Assembly (NCBI GenBank): GCA_025965295.1
Contig: JAOPXF010000080.1
Location: 1-10,412 of the forward strand
DNA from: Nocardioides sp.
GTDB lineage: Bacteria; Actinomycetota; Actinomycetes; Propionibacteriales; Nocardioidaceae
Length of the DNA stretch: 10,412 nt
Reading direction: 5' to 3'
Shown here: piece by piece, positions 1 to 6,441 of the stretch
Position numbering within the stretch: the first letter of the stretch is position 1
Layout of the letters: each line of letters begins with the position of its first letter
Notes under the pieces: generated by a model
Seen by the model: the letters and a program-made list of their open reading frames with translations, nothing else
What the model was told of the DNA's origin: nothing
Databases searched by the model: none
Position numbers and translations under genes: made by a program

Positions 1-130
1 CGACAACGCTCGGTCGGCGACCACCGAGCTGAGCCGTATCCGGGTCGAGCGGGACGAGGTCGAGCTGTACCTCGCGGAGCTCCGCGCCGGGCGAGCCGCC
101 CTGCCGCACGCCACGCCGCAGCCCGCCTGA
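1..130 (+). CDS. C-terminal tail of an unrecognised protein (5' end outside window)
   Basis: An open frame starting at base 2 runs to a TGA at 128-130 and gives the last 42 residues of a protein. The tail is rich in Glu, Arg, Leu and Ala and contains the stretch RVERDEVELYLAELRAGRAA, which looks like an amphipathic helix or short coiled coil. It ends in a Pro/Ala-rich tip (LPHATPQPA). Too little is present to assign a family. It reads toward pdtaR, 45 bases away, but pdtaR has its own promoter-like element, so co-transcription is not required. The call as coding rests on the open frame, the high-GC third codon positions and the stop placed just before the intergenic gap. Confidence 0.55.
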   Translation, partial: DNARSATTELSRIRVERDEVELYLAELRAGRAALPHATPQPA

Positions 131-163
131 CAAAAGCCCGGCCGGCGGGACGGTGCGGGCCGA

Positions 164-178
164 TAGCCTTGCACCGTG
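164..178 (+). promoter_or_regulatory. Probable leaderless promoter of pdtaR (-10 TAGCCT, GTG start)
   Basis: TAGCCT at 164-169 fits the actinobacterial -10 pattern TANNNT. It is followed by exactly six bases and then the GTG at 176. There is no Shine-Dalgarno sequence in front of this GTG. This spacing puts the transcription start on or next to the start codon, the usual arrangement of leaderless mRNAs in actinobacteria. No convincing -35 box is visible. The same geometry recurs at polA. Confidence 0.6.
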
Positions 179-781
179 ACCGAGCCGAACCTGGGCGCCC
201 CCGGCCCCGCCACCCGCAGCGTCGTCATCGCCGAGGACGAGGCGCTGATCCGCATGGACCTCGCCGAGATGCTGACCGAGGAGGGGTACGACGTCGTGGG
301 CCAGGCCGGCGACGGCGCCCGGGCCGTGGAGCTCGCCGAGGAGCTCCGGCCCGACCTCGTGATCCTCGACGTCAAGATGCCGGTCCTCGACGGCATCGCG
401 GCCGCGGAGCGGATCGCCGGCCAGCGGATCGCTCCGGTCGTCATCCTCACGGCGTTCGCCCAGCGCGACCTGGTCGAGCGGGCCCGCGACGCCGGGGCCA
501 TGGCCTACCTCGTCAAGCCGTTCAGCAAGGGCGACCTGGTGCCGGCCATCGAGATGGCGGTCAGCAGGTTCGCCGAGCTGTCGATGCTCGAGCGCGAGGT
601 CGCCGACCTCCAGGACCGGCTCGAGACCCGCAAGGCGGTAGACCGGGCAAAGAGCGTGCTCCAGCAGCAGCTCGACCTCAGCGAGCCCGAGGCGTTCCGC
701 TGGATCCAGAAGACCGCCATGGACCTGCGTCTCTCGATGCGCGAGGTCGCGGAGGGGGTCGTCACCCACGGGGTTCGCTGA
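176..781 (+). CDS. pdtaR: PdtaR-like response regulator with ANTAR RNA-binding output domain
   Basis: This is a cytoplasmic two-component regulator of 201 residues. Residues 14-130 form a receiver domain: acidic pair E20/D21, phospho-acceptor D65 in LVILDVKMP, T92 and K114 in the YLVKPFSKGD loop. Residues 137-195 form a coiled-coil plus ANTAR three-helix domain (KAVDRAKSVLQQQ followed by EAFRWIQKTAMDLRLSMREV). Proteins of this family are phosphorylated by a PdtaS-type sensor kinase. They then bind paired hexaloop RNA hairpins and prevent premature transcription termination. The kinase is not in this window. Size and domain order match M. tuberculosis Rv1626, which also lies near polA. The GTG at 176 is chosen because it sits six bases after a -10 element. 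A 233-residue reading in another frame lacks any family signature and is a shadow. Confidence 0.93.
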   Translation: MTEPNLGAPGPATRSVVIAEDEALIRMDLAEMLTEEGYDVVGQAGDGARAVELAEELRPDLVILDVKMPVLDGIAAAERIAGQRIAPVVILTAFAQRDLVERARDAGAMAYLVKPFSKGDLVPAIEMAVSRFAELSMLEREVADLQDRLETRKAVDRAKSVLQQQLDLSEPEAFRWIQKTAMDLRLSMREVAEGVVTHGVR

Positions 782-862
782 GCCTCGATCGAGTGTTGAA
801 GACGAGAAGGTCACAGTTCCGCAACGAGCCCAAGGCCTGCCTCGCGCGCGGCGAAGTTGCGC

Positions 863-924
863 TAGTTTGACGGGCACGTCGGCGATGCCCTGTCGACGCA
901 TTTCGAGACCAATTCGGAGGCTTC
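863..924 (+). promoter_or_regulatory. Candidate livK promoter and 5' leader with ribosome binding site
   Basis: TAGTTT at 863-868 is a TANNNT-type -10 element in the 143-base gap after pdtaR. A start near 875 would give a leader of about 50 bases. The leader holds a small hairpin (GGGCA at 872-876 pairing with TGCCC at 886-890, nine-base loop) and a good Shine-Dalgarno sequence, GGAGG at 916-920, four bases before the ATG. No clear -35 box is seen. The rest of the gap shows only a 10-base palindrome at 784-793. Confidence 0.4.
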
Positions 925-2262
925 ATGAATCGCCCCAAGAGGATCGCGCGTCTCGGCGCTGTCGTGCTGTCTGCCAGCCTCGTCCTGGCCGCCTGCGGCG
1001 GCGGCGACGACAAGGCGGACAACCCAAGCGACGGCTCCAGCACTGGTGAGAGCTCCTCTCCCGCCGCTGCCGGCACCCAGCTCTACTTCGTCGATGGCAA
1101 CACGGCGAACTACTCCGAGGACTTCGACCCCGGCACCCTCGAGGGTGTCAAGGCGACGTACCCGGGCGCGGAGCTGGGAGACGACTTCAAGAAGCGCCTC
1201 CTGACCGTCAACTCCAAGCTCAAGGACTTCACCTACGGCCCCGAGTCCTACGACGCCACGATCACGGCCGCGCTTGCGGCGATCGCTGCCAAGGCGGACT
1301 CCGGCAAGGCCATCGGGTCGAAGATGCAGGAGGTCAGCAGCGAGGGTGAGAAGTGCACCGAGTTCCAGGCGTGCGCGGACCTGCTCGCCAAGGGCACCGA
1401 CATCGACTACGACGGCGTCTCGGGTCCCATCGACCTGAACTCCACCGGTAGCCCGTCGGCCGCCACGATCGGCATCTTCCAGTACGGCGCGGACAACAAC
1501 TACTCCAACCTCGACTACGTCACCGGTGAGATCCCGGACGTCACGTCGTTGAAGGCCGACCAGAAGATCAGCGGTGACATCCCCAAGGGTGACGGCACCC
1601 TGACGGTCGGCACGCTGCTCCCGCAGAGTGGTGACCTCGCCTTCCTCGGCCCCCCGGAGTTCGCGGGTGTCGACCTGGCGGTCAAGGACATCAACGCCGC
1701 GGGTGGCGTCAACGGCAAGCCGGTCGTGCAGGTCAAGGCCGACTCCGGTGACGGTACGCCGAACATCGCGCCGTCGGAGACCGACAAGCTCCTGGCGGCC
1801 AAGGCCGACGTGATCGTCGGTGCGGCTTCGTCCTCGGTGTCCCTCAGCGTCATCGACCGCATCACTGCGGCCGGCGTCGCGCAGATCTCCCCGGCCAACA
1901 CCTCGACCGCCTTCGACACCTACGCGGACAACGGGCTGTACTTCCGTACGGCCCCCTCGGACGTGCTGCAGGGTCAGGTCATGGCCTCCACGGTCGCCGG
2001 TGACGGCAAGACCAACATCGCCATCCTGGCTCGCCAGGACTCCTACGGCGAGGCGCTCGCGGACAACGTCAAGAAGTTCTTCGAGCAGGCCGGTGGCACC
2101 GTGGTGTCGTTCCAGCTGTACGACCCGAACGCCGCGACCTTCAGCGCTGAGGTGCAGAAGATCAAAGCCGAGGACCCGGACGCGATCGTGCTGATCTCCT
2201 TCGACGAGACCAAGAAGATCGTGCCCGAGCTCATCAAGGCCGGTCTGGGCCAGGGCGGCTGA
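925..2262 (+). CDS. livK: LivK-type lipoprotein substrate-binding protein, apparently circularly permuted
   Basis: This 445-residue exported lipoprotein should be the ligand receptor of the adjacent Liv ABC transporter. Residues 1-23 are a signal peptide (NRPKR, then a hydrophobic core) ending in lipobox LAAC with C24 as the lipidated residue. A low-complexity linker (25-50) follows. Residues 51-205 resemble the C-terminal half of type I Liv binding proteins: QLYFVDGN, the YDATITAALAAIAA helix, the cysteine pair C144/C150, DIDYDGVSGPIDL, and a final ATIGIFQYGADN strand. After the linker at 206-221, residues 222-445 resemble the N-terminal half: GTLTVGTLLPQSG, EFAGVDLAVKDINAAGG, VIVGAASSSVSLSV, AQISPANTS, NIAILARQDSYG and IVLISFDETKKIVPELIKAG. 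The protein then stops. In ordinary family members the second block comes first. No segment seems lost, and total length is normal for the family. The start is supported by GGAGG at 916-920. The natural ligand is not known. Confidence 0.88.
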   Translation: MNRPKRIARLGAVVLSASLVLAACGGGDDKADNPSDGSSTGESSSPAAAGTQLYFVDGNTANYSEDFDPGTLEGVKATYPGAELGDDFKKRLLTVNSKLKDFTYGPESYDATITAALAAIAAKADSGKAIGSKMQEVSSEGEKCTEFQACADLLAKGTDIDYDGVSGPIDLNSTGSPSAATIGIFQYGADNNYSNLDYVTGEIPDVTSLKADQKISGDIPKGDGTLTVGTLLPQSGDLAFLGPPEFAGVDLAVKDINAAGGVNGKPVVQVKADSGDGTPNIAPSETDKLLAAKADVIVGAASSSVSLSVIDRITAAGVAQISPANTSTAFDTYADNGLYFRTAPSDVLQGQVMASTVAGDGKTNIAILARQDSYGEALADNVKKFFEQAGGTVVSFQLYDPNAATFSAEVQKIKAEDPDAIVLISFDETKKIVPELIKAGLGQGG

Positions 2263-2286
2263 TCGCCCTCCCACCAGCTCAACGGA

Positions 2287-2327
2287 AAGGAGCCCCGCTG
2301 CCGGCACTGCCGGCAGCGGGGCTCTTT
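2287..2327. terminator. Bidirectional intrinsic terminator between livK and livF
   Basis: A perfect 16-base-pair stem runs from 2290-2305 to 2309-2324 with a three-base loop (ACT), reading GAGCCCCGCTGCCGGC on the left arm. It is flanked by AAAG on the left and TTTCTC on the right, so each strand gets a short U-run after the hairpin. It begins 27 bases after the livK stop and lies 57 bases beyond the livF stop on the other strand. It can therefore end both convergent transcripts. Confidence 0.85.
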
Positions 2328-2343
2328 CTCGTGCGGTGGATCC

Positions 2344-2373
2344 GGAGCGTGCCCGGAGCGTGCCCGGAGCGAG
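2344..2373. repeat. Short tandem repeat, 11-base unit, about 2.7 copies
   Basis: The unit GGAGCGTGCCC occurs at 2344-2354 and 2355-2365, and a partial third copy (GGAGCG) starts at 2366. It lies between the terminator hairpin and the livF stop, so it would fall in the 3' untranslated part of the liv operon mRNA. It is probably a local slippage product; no function is evident. Confidence 0.6.
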
Positions 2374-2381
2374 TGGAGTGC

Positions 2382-3155
2382 TCAGGCCTTCTTCGCCAGG
2401 GTGCCGAGGTAGAGCTCGATGACCTTGGGGTCGTTGGCGAGCTCCTGGCCGGTCGCGGTGTAGGCGTTGCGGCCCTGGTCGAGGACGTAGCCACGGTCGC
2501 AGATCTGCAGGCAGCGGGCGGCGTTCTGCTCGACCATGATCACCGAGACGCCGGCCTTGTTGATCGCCCGCGTCTGGACGAAGACCTCGTCCTGCATCGC
2601 GGGGGACAGGCCGGCCGAGGGCTCGTCGAGCAGCAGCACGGACGGGTCCATCATGAGGGCGCGCCCCATGGCGACCATCTGCCGCTCACCGCCCGAGAGC
2701 GATCCGGCCCGCTGGTTGCGACGGTCCCTCAGCGCGGGGAACACGCTGGAGACGAAGTCGAAGCGCTCCGAGAACTTCTTGGGTGCCTGGTAGCAGCCCA
2801 TCTGGAGGTTCTCCCCGATGGTCAGGCTCGGGAACACGTTGTTGCTCTGGGGGACGAAGCCGAGCCCCTTGGACACCAGGCTGTCGGCGCGCTCGTTGGT
2901 GATCTCCTCGCCGCGCAGCACGACCTTCCCGGAGTGGATCTTGACCAGGCCGAACAGAGCCTTGAGCAGGGTGGACTTGCCGGCACCGTTGGGGCCGATG
3001 ATGCCGACCAGCTCACCGGGCTGGCAGTAGAGGTCCGCGCCGTTGAGGATGTTGACGCCGGGCAGGTAGCCGGCGATCAGGTCATCGGCGCGGAGCACGG
3101 CGCCCTCGGCAGCAGCCAGGTGCGTGTCGCGTACGTCGCTCGTGGTGTCCGTCAT
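2382..3155 (-). CDS. livF: Branched-chain amino acid ABC transporter ATP-binding protein LivF
   Basis: This 257-residue protein is one of the two cytoplasmic ATPases that power the Liv importer. It shows Walker A GPNGAGKST (54-62), Q-loop Q103 in FVPQSNNVFPSLT, signature LSGGE (153-157), Walker B LLLDEP (174-179) and D-loop SAGLS (180-184). The usual switch histidine position reads VEQN (208-211), which is the normal LivF variant and distinguishes it from LivG. The ATG at 3153-3155 overlaps the livG stop by four bases (ATGA), which implies translational coupling. A GGAG lies seven bases upstream inside livG. It is the last gene of the operon, followed by the shared terminator. The first 20 residues form a short polar N-terminal extension. 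Confidence 0.95.
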   Translation of the reverse strand: MTDTTSDVRDTHLAAAEGAVLRADDLIAGYLPGVNILNGADLYCQPGELVGIIGPNGAGKSTLLKALFGLVKIHSGKVVLRGEEITNERADSLVSKGLGFVPQSNNVFPSLTIGENLQMGCYQAPKKFSERFDFVSSVFPALRDRRNQRAGSLSGGERQMVAMGRALMMDPSVLLLDEPSAGLSPAMQDEVFVQTRAINKAGVSVIMVEQNAARCLQICDRGYVLDQGRNAYTATGQELANDPKVIELYLGTLAKKA

Positions 3156-4126
3156 CTGTTGTCTCCGTCGTGGTCAGCGAGGAGCTCCGCCTCGACCTCG
3201 GCCGCGAGCACCGACTCCTCGAGCTCCGTGATGTCAGTGTCGTGGTGCGCGCCGAGGTAGGCGTCGATCACGCGCTGGTCGGCCATGATCGACTCCGGCG
3301 GACCCTCCGCGATCACCTTGCCCTGGGCCATTACGACGACCCAGTCCGAGATGTCGCGGACCATGTCCATGTCGTGCTCGACGAAGAGCACGGTCATGCC
3401 GTCCTCGCGCAGCGACTTCACGTGGCCCAGCAGCGACTGCTTGAGGGCGGGGTTGACGCCGGCCATCGGCTCGTCGAGCATCACGAGCTCGGGCCCGACC
3501 ATCAGGGCCCGCGCCATCTCCAGCAGCTTGCGCTGGCCGCCGGACAGCGATCCCGCGAAGTCGTCCTCCTTCGCGTCCAGCTTGAAGCGGCCCAGGAGCT
3601 CGCGGGCGCGCACCGTGATGGCGTCCTCCTCCGAGCTCCACAGGAAGCGGAAGGGCGCCGCCCAGAAGCGCTCACCGCGCTGGCCGGAGGCGCCGAGACG
3701 CATGTTCTCGAGGACCGTCAGCTTGGACAGCACCTTGGTGAGCTGGAAGGTCCGGACCATGCCGAGCCGGGCGACCCGCGACGCGGACACCCGCTTGAGA
3801 GAGCGGCCGTTGAAGCTCCAGTCGCCGGTGTCGGGCTGGTCGAAGCCGGTCAGCAGGTTGAAGAACGTCGTCTTGCCGGCGCCGTTGGGGCCGATCAGGG
3901 CCGTGATGACGCCCCGCTGGATCTCCAGGTGCTCCACGTCGACGGCCGTGAGGCCGCCGAACGTGCGGGTGATCTTCGTGGCCACGACGATCGGGTCCTT
4001 CTTCGGGACGCCGGGCTCGGTGGCGATGCCGACCAGGTCCGCGTCGAGGTTGCGGCGGTCGGCCACCGGCACGCTCTGCGAGGTTCTGGTGGGTTCTTCC
4101 GGGGTGGCGTTCATGTCATCGGGCAT
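3152..4126 (-). CDS. livG: Branched-chain amino acid ABC transporter ATP-binding protein LivG
   Basis: The 324-residue partner ATPase of LivF has Walker A GPNGAGKTT (79-87), Q-loop Q128 in MVRTFQLTKVLSKLTVLENM, signature LSGGQ (194-198), Walker B VMLDEP (215-220) and switch H251 in VEHDMDMV. The C-terminal RVIDAYLG motif (285-292) is typical of LivG. It is longer than the roughly 255-residue E. coli protein because of a polar N-terminal extension (about 1-45) and an acidic, likely helical tail (about 294-324, containing ELEESVLAAEVEAELL). The ATG at 4124-4126 overlaps the end of livM by 11 bases and has AAGGAG ten bases upstream. A second ATG four codons in (4112-4114) is possible but has a poorer ribosome binding site distance. 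Coupled translation within the operon is likely. Confidence 0.94.
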   Translation of the reverse strand: MPDDMNATPEEPTRTSQSVPVADRRNLDADLVGIATEPGVPKKDPIVVATKITRTFGGLTAVDVEHLEIQRGVITALIGPNGAGKTTFFNLLTGFDQPDTGDWSFNGRSLKRVSASRVARLGMVRTFQLTKVLSKLTVLENMRLGASGQRGERFWAAPFRFLWSSEEDAITVRARELLGRFKLDAKEDDFAGSLSGGQRKLLEMARALMVGPELVMLDEPMAGVNPALKQSLLGHVKSLREDGMTVLFVEHDMDMVRDISDWVVVMAQGKVIAEGPPESIMADQRVIDAYLGAHHDTDITELEESVLAAEVEAELLADHDGDNR

Positions 4127-5096
4127 CGATCGCGATCTCCTTCTTGTCCCCGAAGATCCCTTGCGGGCGGAAGATCATCAACAGCATGAGTGCGAGCCCG
4201 ACCACGGCGAAACGGATGTTGCCGACCTGGTCGGGGCTCATGAAGCTGGCCGGGATGATGGGGTTGTCACCGTTGGAGAGCTTGGTGAGCAGCACCCCCA
4301 GGAAGGACAGCAGCGCCCAGAACAGCACCGCGCCCACGGCGGGCGAGAGCACCCGCGCCGCGCCGCCGAGGATCAGCATCGTGAAGGCGATGAACGTGAA
4401 GTCGGTGTTGAAGCTGTCGGGCTGCACCGAGGCCAGGCCCATGCCGCCGATGAAACCGCCGACGGCACCGATCAGGCCACCGAGGACCAGTGCCTGCATC
4501 TTGTAGGAGTAGACGTTCTTGCCGAGCGAGCGCACGGCGTCCTCGTCCTCGCGGATGCTCTTGAGGATCCGGCCCCACGGGGAGCGCATCAGCGCCCAGA
4601 CCAGGAGGCACACGAGCGCGACCAGGATCCAGCCGACGGTCATCACCCACAGGTCGTTGCGGCTGAAGCTGAGGAAGCCGTCGGGCATCTCGGGGAACGG
4701 GTTGATCGACCGGAACCCGGCCGTGAACCCGCTGACGCCGTCACGGGCGTGGAAGTACTTCTTGAACGACGTCGAGAAGATCAGCCGCAGGATCTCCGCC
4801 ACGGCGATCGTCACGATCGCCAGATAGTCCGCGCGCAGCCGCAGCGTGGGGACACCCATCACCAACGCGAGGAGGACGGCACCGGCGAGGCCGATGATGA
4901 GCGCGAGGATGAGCGGCAGGTCGAACGACGCGATGGCCACGCCCATGGCGTAGGCCCCGACGGCGGCGAAGGCAGCCTGGCCGAAGTTGAGCAGGCCGGT
5001 GTAGCCGTAGTGCACGTTGAGGCCCATCGCGGCGAACACGAAGGAGAGGGCGTACGGCGAGAACGCGTCGTGCAGCGGGGTGCTGATGAGGTCCAT
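4116..5096 (-). CDS. livM: Branched-chain amino acid ABC transporter permease LivM
   Basis: This 326-residue polytopic membrane protein should form the translocation pore with LivH. Several hydrophobic segments are visible: about 14-30, 38-58, 60-84, 90-107, 150-170, 200-222, 233-270 and 294-310. The GYTGLLNFGQAAFAAVGAYA stretch (31-50) is a LivM hallmark. The cytoplasmic coupling loop (about 174-197, GRILKSIREDEDAVRSLG) should contact the ATPases. The end (MIFRPQGIFGDKKE) is also typical of the family. The ATG at 5094-5096 is preceded by GGAGAGGA with four bases of spacing, 16 bases after the livH stop. The organisation and order H-M-G-F match classical liv operons. Confidence 0.95.
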   Translation of the reverse strand: MDLISTPLHDAFSPYALSFVFAAMGLNVHYGYTGLLNFGQAAFAAVGAYAMGVAIASFDLPLILALIIGLAGAVLLALVMGVPTLRLRADYLAIVTIAVAEILRLIFSTSFKKYFHARDGVSGFTAGFRSINPFPEMPDGFLSFSRNDLWVMTVGWILVALVCLLVWALMRSPWGRILKSIREDEDAVRSLGKNVYSYKMQALVLGGLIGAVGGFIGGMGLASVQPDSFNTDFTFIAFTMLILGGAARVLSPAVGAVLFWALLSFLGVLLTKLSNGDNPIIPASFMSPDQVGNIRFAVVGLALMLLMIFRPQGIFGDKKEIAIDAR

Positions 5097-5112
5097 GATT
5101 TCCTCTCCGTTC

Positions 5113-6441
5113 TCAGCCGACCCGTTCCCGGCGGCCGAGCAGGCCCTGGGGACGGAGAAGCAGGATGGCGACCAGCAGGACGAGCGCGCCGGCGTTCTTC
5201 AGGTCGGACGGGATGAACAGCGTCGACACGTCGATCAGGACGCCGATGATGAGGCTGCCGACCAGGGCGCCCCAGACCGAGCCGAGACCGCCGACACAGG
5301 TGGCTGCGAAGAGCAGCAGCAGCACCAGCTGGCCGATCTGGAAGGTCACGCCGAGCTGGAAGCCGAGGAAGACCCCGGACAGGGCCGCCAGCGCGGTGCC
5401 GACGATCCAGACGACCGAGATCACCCGGTCGACGTTGATGCCGGTGGCCGAGGCGAGCGCGGGGTTGTCCGAGACCGCGCGGGTGGCGCGACCGAGGCGG
5501 GTGTAGGTGAGGCCGAGGATCACCGCGAGCAGGACCACGATGCAGGTCGCGGCGATCGCCAGGTCGCGCCCGGTGTAGGTGAACAGTCCACCCACGTCGT
5601 GTCCGGCCGGGGTGAGGTACTCCTGGTAGTTCTGGAGCCGGCCCTCGGTGAAGTACTGATAGACGTTGCGGAGCAGGAACTGCAGGCCGATGGTCACGAT
5701 CATCATCGCGATCAGGCCGGTGCCGCGACGCCGGAGCGGCCGCCACAGCCAGCTGTCCTGGAGCCAGCCGAAGGCCATGGCGAGAACGACCGTGACCACG
5801 ACCGAGGCGATGAACGGCAGCCCGGTGGCGTTGAGGTAGTAGCACACCACGGCGCCGAACGTGACCAGCTCGCCGTGCGCGAAGTTAGTCAGGCCGGTGG
5901 TGCCGAAGACCATGGACAGGCCGAGCGCCGCGAGTGCGATGATCAGGCCGAACAGCAGGCCGGTGTAGACCAGGCCCGGGAGCCGGTCCCACTTGGTCTC
6001 GACGTTACGGGTGTCCGGACCGATCGGGAACAGGGCCGTGAACCTCTGCCCCGGCAGGAGCGTGGGTGTCCGGGTGTTGGCGTCCGTGCGGAGGGTGACA
6101 CCGTCCGGGAGGGTGTCGACGACCAGCTCGACGGTGATCTTGCCGCCGTCGCCGGGGACGTCGACGGAGAACTTGCCCTCGGCGTCACTGGTGCCGGTGT
6201 ACTCCTTGCCGTCGGCCGTCGTCACCTTGATCTCGACGCCCTCGACGGGGGCGTTGCCCTCCGCGGAGTTCACGAGGGTTCCGACGACCGTGTTGCCGCC
6301 CTCGGCGCGGGCAGGAGCCTGGGCCTGGGCCGGTCCGACACCCAACAGGCTGGCGAGCGCCGCGAGCATCAGGCCGGCGACGGCGAGCGGAACCAGGCGG
6401 TCCCGCCTGCGTCGCCTCGCGAGAATCTGACCGTGGGGCAT
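5113..6441 (-). CDS. livH: LivH-type permease with an N-terminal signal peptide and exported beta-sandwich-like domain
   Basis: This 442-residue protein combines two parts. Residues 1-40 look like a signal peptide: basic LARRRRRDR, a hydrophobic stretch at 16-34, and a possible cleavage site after AQA (38-40). Residues 48-145 are beta-rich (NTVVGTLVNS, VEGVEIKVTTADGKEYTG, TSDAEGKFSVDVPG), resembling a carboxypeptidase regulatory-like or Ig-like sandwich. From about 155 a standard LivH permease follows: LGLSMVFGTTGLTNFAHGEL (173-192), coupling loop GRATRAVSDNPALASATGIN (317-336), and end LLLRPQGLLGRRE. Ordinary LivH proteins are about 290-310 residues and lack the front part. The ATG at 6439-6441 has AGGAG at 6446-6450, four bases upstream. 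It is the first gene of the liv operon. The identity of the extra domain is inferred from pattern only. If the signal is not cleaved, it would act as an extra membrane anchor. Confidence 0.92.
   Translation of the reverse strand: MPHGQILARRRRRDRLVPLAVAGLMLAALASLLGVGPAQAQAPARAEGGNTVVGTLVNSAEGNAPVEGVEIKVTTADGKEYTGTSDAEGKFSVDVPGDGGKITVELVVDTLPDGVTLRTDANTRTPTLLPGQRFTALFPIGPDTRNVETKWDRLPGLVYTGLLFGLIIALAALGLSMVFGTTGLTNFAHGELVTFGAVVCYYLNATGLPFIASVVVTVVLAMAFGWLQDSWLWRPLRRRGTGLIAMMIVTIGLQFLLRNVYQYFTEGRLQNYQEYLTPAGHDVGGLFTYTGRDLAIAATCIVVLLAVILGLTYTRLGRATRAVSDNPALASATGINVDRVISVVWIVGTALAALSGVFLGFQLGVTFQIGQLVLLLLFAATCVGGLGSVWGALVGSLIIGVLIDVSTLFIPSDLKNAGALVLLVAILLLRPQGLLGRRERVG

Noticed and set aside
784..793. 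Palindrome CTCGATCGAG after pdtaR
   Set aside because: It is ten bases with no loop and no T-run; such palindromes are frequent in GC-rich DNA, and no binding protein can be suggested.
925..2262. livK as two fused partial pseudogenes
   Set aside because: Both halves are in one frame, undecayed and complementary with nothing duplicated or missing, and signal peptide, ribosome binding site and terminator are intact. Circular permutation explains it better.
862..2307. Long minus-strand open frame (481 codons) opposite livK
   Set aside because: It mirrors livK codon structure in a GC-rich genome, is full of Val/Arg/Asp/Leu runs with no family motif, and has no ribosome binding site. It is a shadow.
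3285..5216. Plus-strand open frame of 643 codons opposite livG and livM
   Set aside because: It has low-complexity Arg/Glu/His/Ser composition and no domain signature, and it lies wholly against two clear transporter genes.
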